Counted from the first letter of the stretch, positions 19,969 to 28,778 are shown. The stretch: 64,000 nucleotides of DNA from Gammaproteobacteria bacterium (GCA_004298065.1 SCRL01000069.1:23130-87129); one strand, 5' to 3'. Notes: generated from the letters alone by a model not told the origin. Translations and numbers: made by a program.

Positions 19969-19994
19969 ACAACGGGCGCCGCGGCGCCCGTTGT
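19969..19994. terminator. Terminator between dcd and the GNAT gene
   Basis: ACAACGGGCGCC (19969-19980) pairs perfectly with GGCGCCCGTTGT (19983-19994) over a two-base centre. It lies between convergent genes and overlaps the GNAT stop by one base. There is no long T run, so efficiency is uncertain. Confidence 0.65.
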
Positions 19995-20530
19995 CATTCG
20001 GGCCGGCGGTGGGCGATGAAGGCGTAAAGCGCCTGATCCAGAAACTGCCCGTTTTTGAAGACGCTCAGCCGCAACACGCCCTCGCGCCGGTATCCGGATT
20101 TTTCCAGCACGCGGATTGAGGCCCGGTTCTCGCTGAAGGGCAACGCGTAAATCCGATTGAGTTTGTACGTTTGAAGGGCGTAGGCGGTGGCCGTCTTCAG
20201 CGCGGCCGTGGCGATGCCGCGGCCCCAGAATTCCTCCCCCAGCCAGTAGCCGACCTCCGCCGAAAAACGCTCGATGTCAGAACGCAGCTCGAAGCCGATG
20301 CTGCCGACGACCTGGTTGGCGATGACGATCGCGAAGCTGGTCACGGGCCGCGCCGCGCGCGCCCGCGCGATCCAGTCCAGGGCATCGGACTGCGTGTACG
20401 GATGCGGAAAGCCGTCGCGCATGTTCAGCCACACCTTGCGGTTGTTGGCGTGGTGCACGAGGGAATCCGCGTCCGCAGGGTGCCAGGGCCGCAGCGTGCA
20501 GGGACCGGCGTCGAGTTCCAGGGCGCCCAT
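19994..20530 (-). CDS. GNAT N-acetyltransferase (RimJ/RimL-like)
   Basis: A 178-residue GNAT acetyltransferase. The acetyl-CoA site is in the VGYWLGEEFWGRGIATAALKT stretch (about residues 98-118), preceded by GSIGFEL and followed by LNRIYALPFSENRASIRVLEKSGY, which is the RimJ/RimL subgroup pattern. The substrate could be a protein N-terminus or a small molecule. It lies 12 bp before the SYLF gene in the direction of transcription, so both may share an mRNA. Confidence 0.9.
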   Translation of the reverse strand: MGALELDAGPCTLRPWHPADADSLVHHANNRKVWLNMRDGFPHPYTQSDALDWIARARAARPVTSFAIVIANQVVGSIGFELRSDIERFSAEVGYWLGEEFWGRGIATAALKTATAYALQTYKLNRIYALPFSENRASIRVLEKSGYRREGVLRLSVFKNGQFLDQALYAFIAHRRPE

Positions 20531-20542
20531 TGCGTGTCGGAA

Positions 20543-21112
20543 TTATCTCGGCGTGAAACTGAACTTCTGTCCGCCGACCGAGGTCTCGTACATCAGCCCG
20601 CCCTTGATGAGCGTGAAGATCGCCACGCCCTTGTCGTAGTCGGCGTTGGCCGCGGCGCCGGCGGTCGCGGCCACCGCCGAGGCCTGCGCGCTCAGCTCGA
20701 AATTCCCTTTCTTGAAATCATCGGTGGTTTTCTTGTCCTTGAAGAACACGATCTCGCTATAGGCCTGGCCGCCGAGCTGGAAGCCGATGGTAAGTTGCGT
20801 CAGGCTCGCGGTGCCGGCCAGCCGGCCGCGCTCGAACACCTCACCCTCGCCGTAGGCGTCGCCGATGCCGATGCCGCCCTTGGCGACAGGGGGAAAAACA
20901 GCGTAGCCGTAGGCGCCGTCGAAGAAGCGTTTGACGCTCGGATCACGGTTCTTGATGTCGGCGAGCGCCTGCGCCACCTTGGGATTGGCGGCCTTTTGCT
21001 GCTTGGCGGTCGCGGTTTCCTTTTTCGCCGGATCCCAGCCGCCGACGGCGGACGCCGCCGGGGAAAAGAGCAACACGCCGGACAGGACGACGGATTTTCC
21101 GAACATCTTCAT
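20543..21112 (-). CDS. SYLF/YSC84-domain exported lipid-binding protein
   Basis: A 189-residue protein with a signal peptide (residues 1-22, SVVLSGVLLFSPAASA) and a SYLF (Ysc84) domain: GAYGYAVFPPVAKGGIGIG, GQAYSEIVFFKDKK and FTLIKGGLMYETSVGGQKF. SYLF domains bind phosphoinositides in eukaryotes; bacterial members are periplasmic or outer membrane associated and of unclear role. ATG 21112 is chosen because it starts the signal peptide. It probably forms a two-gene unit with the GNAT gene downstream. Confidence 0.88.
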   Translation of the reverse strand: MKMFGKSVVLSGVLLFSPAASAVGGWDPAKKETATAKQQKAANPKVAQALADIKNRDPSVKRFFDGAYGYAVFPPVAKGGIGIGDAYGEGEVFERGRLAGTASLTQLTIGFQLGGQAYSEIVFFKDKKTTDDFKKGNFELSAQASAVAATAGAAANADYDKGVAIFTLIKGGLMYETSVGGQKFSFTPR

Positions 21113-21289
21113 GCAGTCTCCCGGGTGGTTATGGGCAATGATAAGAGTGTAGCCTTCGCACCGGTCTGCGCGGTGCAGCCGGTCAGCTCGGCAATACACG
21201 ACTGAAACACCCGGAAATGACCGACTCCATGGGCGGCCGAACGACGTTACGAGACGGAGACGGAGACGGTGAGCGCGGGAAGCGCGTGA

Positions 21290-22492
21290 CTACGCGCTGC
21301 GAGAGGTTTTCGTCGCGATTATCTCGGCCTCGAAGGAGACGTCGATCTGAAGGTAGGTGACATGCGAAACAGCGGTGACGCTGTACATCCGTGGTCTGAG
21401 ATTGGCCAGAGGCGCGTGCGCCGCCGGCGAAGCGTCGTCGATCAGAAACCGCGCGCCGTCCTTCGCTTTGAGCCGGACAGTGCCGCGGAGCAGGTAGTAG
21501 TTCCAGTTGTCGCGGCTGCCGCGTTTGGCGAGCACCGTTCCGGGCGATGCCGACCGCACGTTGCCGCGGAAAAGCCGCGCGAGCTGGTGATGGTCGAGGT
21601 TCTGGAATCTGTCGAAGCGCCTGAGCGCGTGGGCATTGATGTCATCGCCCCTGGGAGATTGTTCCTGTGCGGCGCCTGCGACCGGGAGCAATTCACCCCG
21701 GTGCTCTAGGACGTGCAGGCGGCGCTGCTCGCCGACGTTGTGCGAAGTCGGCGTTCGGTTCGGGAAGTGCGCAGCGGGTCTTGGACGCGGATATCCGCGC
21801 CGCGATTTGTCAACCGCCAGACGGTGAAGCGCATCGTTCAGCTCGCGAATCGCCGCCGTGCACCGTTGCTGTAGCGGCATCGGTCCGGCCAGGTTGAGCA
21901 CCTCAATCACGGGTAGCGCGGCTTTGCGGTCCACTTCCTCAATATCCGGGTCCGTCCGGTACTGATCTAGGGTAGTGTTTCGACTGAAGAGTACGGGGCA
22001 AAAAACCCGTGCATCGGGTACAAGTGGGGAGCGGTATTCCAGCAGCAATTCGATTCCGCGGTAGATGCTTTTTTCGCGGTTGCGTTTCTGGAACTCCGTG
22101 AACGCGTCCGCCCCGACCGGTTGCTGGGAGTCGGCGTCGTGGTCTTGCCGGTCCGTCGAGCGACGTCCGAAATCCGTTCTCCACGATCCCCGTGGCCGGT
22201 GACCGCGTGGAGAGGGATAGAGCTGGCGCAACGTGTCATCCGTAAATACCAGGCTCGCGGAAGCCCACTCCCTGGGTTGCAGTGGCTGGTAGATCAGGGC
22301 GATCCGCAGGTTTTCCTGATCCGGATTCTTCCGGTAGCTCTGCAGGAGCTGGGCGCTAAGCTCGGCGAACGACCAGGAAAGGGCGGTATCGACGACGAAC
22401 TCCTCGTCGTCCTCGAAGTAACCGAGCGCCCCGGAAGGGTAGATCAGGTTGTATAGCCGGGAAATTTTCTCCGTGCGAAGGGTTCCTGCCAT
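21290..22492 (-). CDS. Protein with C-terminal cyclic nucleotide-binding domain
   Basis: A 400-residue protein I do not fully recognise. The last 130 residues form a cNMP-binding (CRP-like) beta roll: FRGNVRSASPGTVLAKRGS, YYLLRGTVRLKAKDG, PLANLRPRMYSVTAVSHV. The first 120 residues contain YNLIYPSGALGYFEDDEEF and may be a separate small domain; the middle (about 120-270) is rich in Arg, Pro and His and has little visible structure. There is no DNA-binding helix at the end, so it is not a CRP-type activator. It could be a sensory or regulatory protein. No operon partner is evident: the neighbouring genes are 100-180 bp away. Confidence 0.7.
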   Translation of the reverse strand: MAGTLRTEKISRLYNLIYPSGALGYFEDDEEFVVDTALSWSFAELSAQLLQSYRKNPDQENLRIALIYQPLQPREWASASLVFTDDTLRQLYPSPRGHRPRGSWRTDFGRRSTDRQDHDADSQQPVGADAFTEFQKRNREKSIYRGIELLLEYRSPLVPDARVFCPVLFSRNTTLDQYRTDPDIEEVDRKAALPVIEVLNLAGPMPLQQRCTAAIRELNDALHRLAVDKSRRGYPRPRPAAHFPNRTPTSHNVGEQRRLHVLEHRGELLPVAGAAQEQSPRGDDINAHALRRFDRFQNLDHHQLARLFRGNVRSASPGTVLAKRGSRDNWNYYLLRGTVRLKAKDGARFLIDDASPAAHAPLANLRPRMYSVTAVSHVTYLQIDVSFEAEIIATKTSRSA

Positions 22493-22593
22493 TGCATACT
22501 CACAGGGGTGAGCGTGTCCATGTCTTGGATTCGCATCTTGCTACAGGCTGTCAATTCGGCGAGCGCCGCCGGGCGGCGGTGCGACACCGTCTG

Positions 22594-23787
22594 TCAGCTC
22601 GGCAGCAAGCGGCAGAAAAATGCTTTCAGATACCCGGTCTCGGGAATCGCGGGGTGGACCGGGTGGTCCGGGCCCTGATGGCCTTCCTCGACAATTTCCA
22701 TGAACCGATCGAGGTGGCGGCTACCCTTGAGCAGCACGTCGCGCAGGCTGTCGCGGTGCAGGTGGTAGGAGCAGGAGCACGACACCAGGATGCCGTCCTT
22801 GGCCAGCACCTGCATCGCCATCTGGTTCAGGCGTTGGTAAGCGAGCGTGCCTTCCTTGATGTCCTTTTTGCGCTTGATGAACGCCGGCGGATCGAGGATG
22901 ACGACGTCGAAGCGCTGACGCTCGGCGCGCAGGCGCCGCAGTACCTCGAACGCGTCGTCGCGCTGGACGGAGACTTTGTCGGCGACGTTGTTCAATTCGG
23001 CATTGCGCTGTATCCACTCGGGCGATTTCTGCGAGCTGTCGACGCAGATGACCGACTCCGCGCCGGCTATTGCCGCCTGTACGCCGAAGGCGCCGAGGTA
23101 GCTGAAGACATCGAGCACCTTCGCTCCCCGGACATAATGCTGCAGGCGTTTGCGGTTCAGGCGTTGGTCGTAGAACCAGCCGGTCTTTTGGCCGGTCGTG
23201 AGCGGTGCCTCGAATTTCGCCCCGTTTTCCTCCACCAGCGCCATGTCTGGCACCTCGCCCAGCGCCGGTTCGACATAGCGGTTGAGTCCTTCCAGTTCGC
23301 GGCTCGGCGAGTCGTTGCGCCAGAGAATGGCGCGCGGCTTGATGACTTTTTCGAGCGCGGCGACGATCTCGTTTTTCAGACGTTCCATGCCGGCGGTGGT
23401 GATCTGCACCACGACGATATCGCCGTAGCGGTCCACAATCAGTCCCGGCAGGGCATCGGAGTCGCCGAACGCCAGGCGGTAATAGGGTTTGTCGAACAGT
23501 TTTTCGCGCAGGCTCAGGGCGATGTTAAGCCGGTGAGTGATGAGCGATTGGTCGAGGACATATTTCGGGTCGCGTGACACGAGGCGTACGCTGATGAGCG
23601 TGCCGGGGTTCACGTAACCGGTGCCGAGCGCGTGCCCGCTGGCGTCCTCGATCAGCACCGGTTGTCCCGGCTCGAACTGGGTGAGCGGCGTGACGCGGTT
23701 GTCCACCTCGTTGCTGAATACCCAGACGTGTCCGGCCCGCAGGCGGTGGTCTTCGTTCTTGTTGAGACGCAGCGGGGCGAGGGTCAT
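22594..23787 (-). CDS. rlmI: Class I SAM-dependent rRNA methyltransferase, RlmI type
   Basis: A 397-residue methyltransferase. An N-terminal PUA domain (about 1-75, LRLNKNEDHRLRAGHVWVFSNEV) is followed by an EEHEE-like linker and the catalytic domain: GWFYDQRLNRK, VLDVFSYLGAFGVQAAIAGA (SAM site), DPPAFIKRKKD (catalytic DPPxF) and SCSCSYH. RlmI methylates 23S rRNA cytosine C5; this protein belongs to that family, though the exact target position is inferred. Single gene. Confidence 0.93.
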   Translation of the reverse strand: MTLAPLRLNKNEDHRLRAGHVWVFSNEVDNRVTPLTQFEPGQPVLIEDASGHALGTGYVNPGTLISVRLVSRDPKYVLDQSLITHRLNIALSLREKLFDKPYYRLAFGDSDALPGLIVDRYGDIVVVQITTAGMERLKNEIVAALEKVIKPRAILWRNDSPSRELEGLNRYVEPALGEVPDMALVEENGAKFEAPLTTGQKTGWFYDQRLNRKRLQHYVRGAKVLDVFSYLGAFGVQAAIAGAESVICVDSSQKSPEWIQRNAELNNVADKVSVQRDDAFEVLRRLRAERQRFDVVILDPPAFIKRKKDIKEGTLAYQRLNQMAMQVLAKDGILVSCSCSYHLHRDSLRDVLLKGSRHLDRFMEIVEEGHQGPDHPVHPAIPETGYLKAFFCRLLPS

Positions 23788-23928
23788 TGGAAATCAGCCG
23801 GTTATCTATGCGTAGGGGGCGGCATTATCGCACGGAAGCTCGGCGGTATGAGAAAAAAGTCGCCGTGCCACGGTGGGGCGAGTGACGTCGCCTATAATCT
23901 GCCGAGCCAGCGTTCAACGAGGGAGCCC

Positions 23929-24834
23929 ATGCAAACCCGTCATCTTGTTCGTTTCGTGTGCACCGCTGCATTCGGCCTCGCCGCCATCGCAGTCGAGGCG
24001 AAGGAAGTCACGCTATCCCACAAGGGACTGACGCTCAACGCCAATCTCGAGCTCGCGGCCGACAAGAAACTCGCCGACGGCGCCATCCTCATCACCCACG
24101 GCATGCTCGCGCACCGCGATATGGAAGCGCTGGTCTACCTTCGGAATCTGCTCAAGGAAAAGGGCTACAACACGCTCGCTATCAATCTGGGCCTTGGGCT
24201 TAACAACCGGCATGACATGTACGACTGTAAGGTTACACACCGTCACCGGCAGACCGATGCCGCAGACGAGATAAGTGCCTGGGTGGACTGGCTGAAAAAG
24301 CAGGGCGCAAACCGTGCGACGGTTCTCGGCCACTCGAACGGCGGGGCGCAAACGGCGCTCTATGCGGCGGAGCGGAACAACGCGCTGATCAAGGCAGTGG
24401 TGCTGATGGCGCCGGCGACGCACGATAACAACAATGCCGCGTCTTTCCAGAAGCGTTACCAGAAACCGCTGGCACCGGTGCTAGAGAAGGCGCAAAAGCT
24501 GGTCAAGGAGGGTAAGGGCACTACGGTGCTTGAACACACCGATTTCCTGTATTGTCCGGACACCTCGGTGACGGCCGACGCCTTCGTTTCCTACTACGGG
24601 CCGAACCGCCTCGATACGCCGACCCTGATTCCGAAAATCAAAAAACCGACGCTCGTGGTCGTCGCCGGCAGCGACGATGTCGTCATCGGCCTCGACAAGA
24701 AGGTCGCGCCGCTGGCGGACGGCAAGCACGTGCAGATGAAGGTGATCGACAGCGCCGACCACTTCTTCCGCGATCTTTACGCCGACGACGCGGTCGAGGC
24801 GATCGGCGCGTTCCTGAAGGGAACTGGCCTCTAG
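23929..24834 (+). CDS. Exported alpha/beta hydrolase
   Basis: A 301-residue alpha/beta hydrolase. It has an N-terminal signal peptide (about 1-24, FVCTAAFGLAAIAVEA), the oxyanion region ILITHGMLAHRD, the nucleophile elbow GHSNGG with Ser around residue 127, an acid candidate in VVVAGSDDVV and the catalytic His in DSADHFFRD. The substrate is unknown. The ATG at 23929 follows a GGGAG ribosome binding site. The stop overlaps the stop of the convergent MFS gene by 3 bp. Confidence 0.85.
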   Translation: MQTRHLVRFVCTAAFGLAAIAVEAKEVTLSHKGLTLNANLELAADKKLADGAILITHGMLAHRDMEALVYLRNLLKEKGYNTLAINLGLGLNNRHDMYDCKVTHRHRQTDAADEISAWVDWLKKQGANRATVLGHSNGGAQTALYAAERNNALIKAVVLMAPATHDNNNAASFQKRYQKPLAPVLEKAQKLVKEGKGTTVLEHTDFLYCPDTSVTADAFVSYYGPNRLDTPTLIPKIKKPTLVVVAGSDDVVIGLDKKVAPLADGKHVQMKVIDSADHFFRDLYADDAVEAIGAFLKGTGL

Positions 24835-26015
24835 CGCACGAAGCGCCAGAAGCCGGCGCAGGCCGCGGCCGCGAGCGCGGCGGATACGAGGAACGCAATC
24901 TTCACGCCGTACACCGCCCACAGCCCGCCGAGCAGCAGCCCGGCGGGGATCGCGGCCAACCCCACCAGCATGTGAAACCAGCCGAAGGCGGTGCCGCGTT
25001 CCGCCGGCGCCGCCAGGTCGCGCACCAGCGCGCGCTCCGCGCCCTCGGTGAGCCCGAAGTAGAAGCCGAGCAGCAGGCTCCACGCCCAGAGCATGAGCGG
25101 TTGATGAGCGAATGCGAGCGCAAACAACGCCACGGCGTACACCATCCAGCCGCTGAGAATCAGCGGTCGGCGGCCGATACGGTCGGTGTATTGGCCGGCC
25201 TGCATCGAGACCGACGCCTTGACCACGTGCATCGCCGCCCACAGCAACAGCAGCTCGACCACCGACATGCCGATCTCGTGGCCGCGCAGCAGCAGGAAGG
25301 TTTCGGGAATTTTTCCGAGCGTGAAGCCCACCAGCACCACGAGATAGCGGCGCGTCGTCGGCGACAGCGCCGCCCAGGAAAGCGGCGCGTTGTCGGTCAG
25401 CGGCGCGCCGTCGCGCGGCTGCTCGCGCACGCCGAAAGCGAACAGCGCCACCGCGAACAGGCCGGGAATCGCCGACAGCGCGATCACGACGTCGAGGCGC
25501 TGCGTGCCCCAGTAGACCACGGCCGCGGCCGCGAGGCTGCCGAGCACCGCGCCGGTGTGATCCAGCGCGCGCGTGAAGCCGTAAGCGCGGCCCGCCTGGT
25601 CGTCGGTAATGGCGTCGGCGATGAGCGCATCGCGCGGCGCGGTGCGGATGCCCTTGCCGACGCGGTCGGTGACGCGGATGACCAGCACGTTGAACCACGA
25701 ACCCGAAAAGCCGATCAGCGGACGCGCGAGGTTGGACAGCAGGTAACCGCCGACGGCGTAGGGCTTGCGCGCGCGGTTGTGCAGGTCCGAATGTCGCCCG
25801 GCCCAGAGCTTGAGCAGGTTCGAGACCGTGTCGGCGACGCCCTCGATGAGGCCAAGCGCTACCGGGCCGGCGGCGAGCACCGTGGCGAGCAGCAGCGGGA
25901 TCAGCGGCACCACCATTTCGCTCGCGAAGTCGTTCAACAGGCTTACGAGCCCGACGACGACAATGGTGCGCGGCAGGCCGGTTTTCGTGCGTTCGGGGAC
26001 GGGGTTCGGGTTCAA
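24831..26015 (-). CDS. MFS transporter
   Basis: An integral membrane protein of the major facilitator superfamily with about 12 predicted helices (first: TIVVVGLVSLLNDFASEMVV). The motif GRHSDLHNRARKP between helices 2 and 3 is the MFS loop signature. It resembles transporters related to drug or sugar-phosphate export, but the substrate is not clear. The frame is open to an ATG at 26129, but that part is made of the tandem repeat unit at 26099-26187, so I prefer the TTG at 26015, which has a GGAG 11 bp upstream. It may have been interrupted or extended by the repeat. Confidence 0.85.
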   Translation of the reverse strand: MNPNPVPERTKTGLPRTIVVVGLVSLLNDFASEMVVPLIPLLLATVLAAGPVALGLIEGVADTVSNLLKLWAGRHSDLHNRARKPYAVGGYLLSNLARPLIGFSGSWFNVLVIRVTDRVGKGIRTAPRDALIADAITDDQAGRAYGFTRALDHTGAVLGSLAAAAVVYWGTQRLDVVIALSAIPGLFAVALFAFGVREQPRDGAPLTDNAPLSWAALSPTTRRYLVVLVGFTLGKIPETFLLLRGHEIGMSVVELLLLWAAMHVVKASVSMQAGQYTDRIGRRPLILSGWMVYAVALFALAFAHQPLMLWAWSLLLGFYFGLTEGAERALVRDLAAPAERGTAFGWFHMLVGLAAIPAGLLLGGLWAVYGVKIAFLVSAALAAAACAGFWRFVR

Positions 26016-26098
26016 CGCAGCGCGTGCTCCGATAGACGCGTCTACTGTAACGGAGCCGTATGCAGCGGGCAAAACCGCAGTACAGGGACGCGCTGCTT

Positions 26099-26187
26099 GC
26101 GGTGCCGAGGGACGCCAGGAGTGGTACATGGATGTACTGGTTACGGAGCCGAGGGACGCAAACCTCGGTACAGGGATGTACCGGTTG
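26099..26187. repeat. Two tandem copies of a 44-45 bp repeat
   Basis: Unit 1 (26099-26143) and unit 2 (26144-26187) share the pattern GCCGAGGGACGC followed by a short arm and a GGTAC..GTACC type inverted repeat (GGTACAGGGATGTACC in unit 2). A related inverted copy is at about 30185-30240. The first unit lies in the upstream part of the MFS reading frame. Small palindrome-bearing repeats like this are usually non-autonomous dispersed elements. Confidence 0.6.
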
Positions 26188-26203
26188 AGGTGCTAACGGA
26201 TGC

Positions 26204-26234
26204 AAAAAAAAGGGCGCGGGGATTAGCCGCGCCC
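26204..26234 (-). terminator. Intrinsic terminator on the minus strand with no clear parent gene
   Basis: GGGCGCGG (26212-26219) and CCGCGCCC (26227-26234) form an 8-bp GC stem over a 7-base loop, followed on the minus strand by eight T (26211-26204). This is a canonical rho-independent terminator for leftward transcription. There is no convincing leftward gene in 26235-26488, so it may end a small RNA or act as an attenuator in the leader of the MFS gene. The rest of that 255-bp gap shows no gene on either strand. Confidence 0.75.
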
Positions 26235-26488
26235 ACACGTTGGAGGAGAGGACTACTCGTTGACTACTGCCAATACGTGGTAGCAATTCCTGTACCATTG
26301 GCGATGGGCGTCGGTACCGCGGGAAAACCGTGTTTTTCGCCGAGGACACCGGCGCGTGTCAGCCTGACATGTCATCGTGTCGCGCGCTGCGGACGCCGGG
26401 TTGCCAATATGGCAGATGGAAACGCGCGGTATCCTTATACTGTCTCTGTAACGACGCGATCGTGCGTCCGGACACAACGAGATACCTG

Positions 26489-27193
26489 ATGGAAGCGAGA
26501 ATGGCCGATGTCAGCCGTGGGGTGGCGTGGTTCACCGGCGGCTGGCGGATCTTCATGAAAAACCCGGGCGTGTGGGTGGTGCTGGGCGTGATCTTCATTG
26601 CCAGCCTGTTCGTGCTGGCGCTGATTCCGCTGCTCGGCCAGTTGCTGATGGCGCTGTTTGCGCCGGTGCTGAGCGCGGGGCTGCTTCATGCCGCGCGCGC
26701 GGCGGACAACGAACGGCCGCTCGAGATTTCGCACGCGCTCCAGGGTTTCCGCGAAAAGGAAAAGCTCACGCCGCTGCTCTCGCTCGGCGGCGTGGCGCTG
26801 GCCGGGCTGATTCTCAGCATCGCGCTCGCGTTCGCCATCGGCGGCGCGTCGATGGTGGCGATGATGGCGGGGCGCCACGAGATGGGCGGCGGCGCGGCCG
26901 CCGGGGTGCTGGTGGCGTTGCTCGCGGTGCTGCTGGTGCAGCTGGTCGTGGCGATGGCGCTGGTCTATGCCGTGCCGCTGGTGATGTTTCGTGGCGTGCC
27001 CGCGACGCAGGCTTTGGGAAGCAGCCTCAAGGCGTGCCTGCGCAATTTTCTGCCGCTGACCGTGTTCGGCGTGATTTACCTGTTCGTCGCCGTGGCCGCG
27101 ACGGTGCCGTTTTTCCTCGGCTGGATCGTGCTGCTGCCGGCCTCGGCCGGGATGCTGTACCTGAGTTACAAGGATTTGTACGAAACCGCCTGA
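26489..27193 (+). CDS. BPSS1780 family membrane protein
   Basis: A 234-residue inner-membrane protein. The N-terminus MEARMADVSRGVAWFTGGWRIF matches the BPSS1780 family start, and about five or six membrane segments follow (VVLGVIFIASLFVLALIP, LIGQLLMALFAPV, LAGLILSIALAFAI, LLAVLLVQLVV, YLFVAVAATVPFFL). Function is unknown. I chose the ATG at 26489 over 26501 because MEAR is the family start. A TATACT -10 candidate is at 26436-26441. It ends next to the third CACAGAG hairpin. Confidence 0.85.
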   Translation: MEARMADVSRGVAWFTGGWRIFMKNPGVWVVLGVIFIASLFVLALIPLLGQLLMALFAPVLSAGLLHAARAADNERPLEISHALQGFREKEKLTPLLSLGGVALAGLILSIALAFAIGGASMVAMMAGRHEMGGGAAAGVLVALLAVLLVQLVVAMALVYAVPLVMFRGVPATQALGSSLKACLRNFLPLTVFGVIYLFVAVAATVPFFLGWIVLLPASAGMLYLSYKDLYETA

Positions 27194-27202
27194 AGTAAAT
27201 CA

Positions 27203-27298
27203 TTCACCACAGAGGGCATAGAGATCACAGAGGATCTTTCGTTATCCCCTTTTGCATTCTCTGTGCCCTTCGTGTTCTCTGTGGTGAAAAGTCCTTTT
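27203..27298. repeat. CACAGAG hairpin repeat, copy 3
   Basis: Arms TTCACCACAGAGGGCATAG and a right arm ending CTCTGTGGTGAA lie between the convergent ends of the BPSS1780 and TlpA genes. It is the same element as at 11722 and 15858, and may terminate both genes. Confidence 0.8.
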
Positions 27299-27312
27299 GA
27301 AGTGCTCTGGTG

Positions 27313-27834
27313 TTACTCCCGCATCAGCCGGCGCAGTTCCTCGATGAGTTTCGGGTCGTCCCACTCGCGTCCGCCGACTGAGCGGTAGGCGATGCGTCCC
27401 TGCTTGTCGACCACGAACGTCGTGGGGATGGCGATCACCGGCCATTGTTTCAATGCTTTGCTGTCGCGGTCGAGCAGGATGGGAAAGGTCAGCTCGGTGC
27501 CGGTGGCGAAAATGAATGGCAGGATTTCATCCACCGTTTCACCGGTGTCAATCGCGTGCAGCGCGAACGGTTCGTCCTTCAGCTTTTCCCACAGTCGCTG
27601 CATCGACGGCAGCTCTTTGCGGCATGGCGGGCACCAGGTGGCCCAGAAATTCACCAGCACCACCTTGCCGCGCTGTTCCGACAGGTGCTGCGTTTTCCCA
27701 TCCAGGTCCTCGAGCGCGTAGTTCGCCGCCGCTGGCCGTTTGGCGATTGGCGTCATCGTCTGTGGCGGTTCGGCGGCATGAACCGCCGCGACGAATAGCG
27801 CGGTCAGCAGACCGACCCCGAAATATTTCAGCAT
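27313..27834 (-). CDS. TlpA-like periplasmic thioredoxin
   Basis: A 173-residue protein. The N-terminal signal peptide (about 1-20) puts it in the periplasm, possibly as a membrane anchor; the thioredoxin fold follows with the active site WATWCPPCRKEL and the cis-proline in VIAIPTTFVVDKQGR. It belongs to the TlpA/ResA group, which reduces disulphides for cytochrome maturation or metal-site assembly. It is the last gene of a four-gene leftward unit (ATP-grasp-like, MerR, exported unknown, TlpA). Confidence 0.92.
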   Translation of the reverse strand: MLKYFGVGLLTALFVAAVHAAEPPQTMTPIAKRPAAANYALEDLDGKTQHLSEQRGKVVLVNFWATWCPPCRKELPSMQRLWEKLKDEPFALHAIDTGETVDEILPFIFATGTELTFPILLDRDSKALKQWPVIAIPTTFVVDKQGRIAYRSVGGREWDDPKLIEELRRLMRE

Positions 27835-27847
27835 GTATTGCCCCCGG

Positions 27848-28384
27848 TTATTTCTTGTTGTCGTCGCTGGCGCAGCGCACGTTGCGCAACACGGCCTCGC
27901 GCGGTTTATCGCCTTCACGCCACACAAACTTGAGATCGAAGTGGCTGCCGGGCGGAAGGGCATAGGTCGTCATGCCCATGTTCCAGTCGCCGACGTCGTA
28001 GCGATGTTCGGTCGGGAACAGGGCGTAGCGAAACGCCGTGCGTGCGCCCGCCGGAACGCCGCGTCGCTCCCATTCCCGTTGCCATTCGCGTTCCAGTTTC
28101 GGCGGTCGTTCACCCGTGGGCGCGCGCGCCCGCCAGTCGGCGAGGTTGAAGGCGATGCCGTGGACGACCGATTCGTTTCGAAACACGGTCTGGAACACGC
28201 ACGCCGTCGTCGCCAGCAGCTCGGCCGAGTCCGCGTCGAAGCCACGTCCGAGGTAGAACGCCCGTACCTGGTCCGGCAGGACCGGGGTGAGCGTGAGGGA
28301 AACGCCGGCGGTGCGGATTTCCCGGGTTTCGACCGGGGCGTCGGCAGCCGCCAGCAGTGCCGCAAGAAGGATGTCGGGCGTCAT
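27848..28384 (-). CDS. Exported protein of unknown function
   Basis: A 178-residue protein with a short N-terminal hydrophobic segment (ILLAALLAAADA), so probably periplasmic. No family is recognised. Visible features are two cysteines (TTACVF and NVRCAS), many aromatic and charged residues, and an LFPTEHRYDVGDWNMGMTT stretch. It starts directly at the stop of the MerR gene and lies 13 bp before tlpA, so it is co-transcribed with both. A role in metal or redox stress is suggested only by this context. Confidence 0.72.
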   Translation of the reverse strand: MTPDILLAALLAAADAPVETREIRTAGVSLTLTPVLPDQVRAFYLGRGFDADSAELLATTACVFQTVFRNESVVHGIAFNLADWRARAPTGERPPKLEREWQREWERRGVPAGARTAFRYALFPTEHRYDVGDWNMGMTTYALPPGSHFDLKFVWREGDKPREAVLRNVRCASDDNKK

Positions 28385-28768
28385 TTATTTTCTGCGGTAT
28401 AACGATTCGATGATCGGGCAGGCGGGGGAGCGTCCCGAGGCGCAGGCGCGCAGGAGACGATCAAGAGTTTTGCGCATGGCCGTGAGGTCCTTCAGGCGCG
28501 CCTCGATGTCCGCCCGCTTGCGCTCGGCGAGCCCGCGTGCCTCACCGCAGGCGGCGCCGTCGAGCTTGAGCAGCTCGGCGATCTCCTTGAGCGTGAAGCC
28601 GAGCTCCTGCGCGCGTTTGATGAAGCGCAGGCGCGCCAGCTGTTCAGGCGCGTAGTAGCGGCCCGGGCGCGACATCAGGTTGCGACGCTGGTAATAGCGC
28701 ACGGTTTCGACGTTCACGCCCGCGGCGCGCGCGAGCCGGCCGATGGTCAGTGTCGGATTGTGCGCCAT
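28385..28768 (-). CDS. merR: MerR-family regulator with Hg(II)-type cysteines
   Basis: A 127-residue MerR-type transcription regulator. The helix-turn-helix is at the N-terminus (TIGRLARAAGVNVETVRYYQ), followed by the dimer helix. Cys74, Cys109 and Cys117 match Cys82, Cys117 and Cys126 of mercury MerR in spacing (35 and 8 residues) and surroundings (ACPIIESL), so Hg(II) or a similar soft metal is the likely signal. ATG 28768 is chosen over a longer frame that lacks similarity. It is the second gene of the leftward operon. A mer-like operator lies upstream of a MerC-like gene at 36028, 7 kb away. Confidence 0.9.
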   Translation of the reverse strand: MAHNPTLTIGRLARAAGVNVETVRYYQRRNLMSRPGRYYAPEQLARLRFIKRAQELGFTLKEIAELLKLDGAACGEARGLAERKRADIEARLKDLTAMRKTLDRLLRACASGRSPACPIIESLYRRK

Positions 28769-28778
28769 GCGAGGTGGG

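Noticed and set aside
24481..26349. 622-codon leftward frame across the MFS gene and hydrolase
   Set aside because: Arginine and alanine rich low-complexity translation overlapping two genes with clear families.
26253..26477. 74-codon leftward frame upstream of the orphan terminator
   Set aside because: Composition is unlike a protein (Arg, Cys, His scattered), with no ribosome site; a small RNA is more likely if anything.
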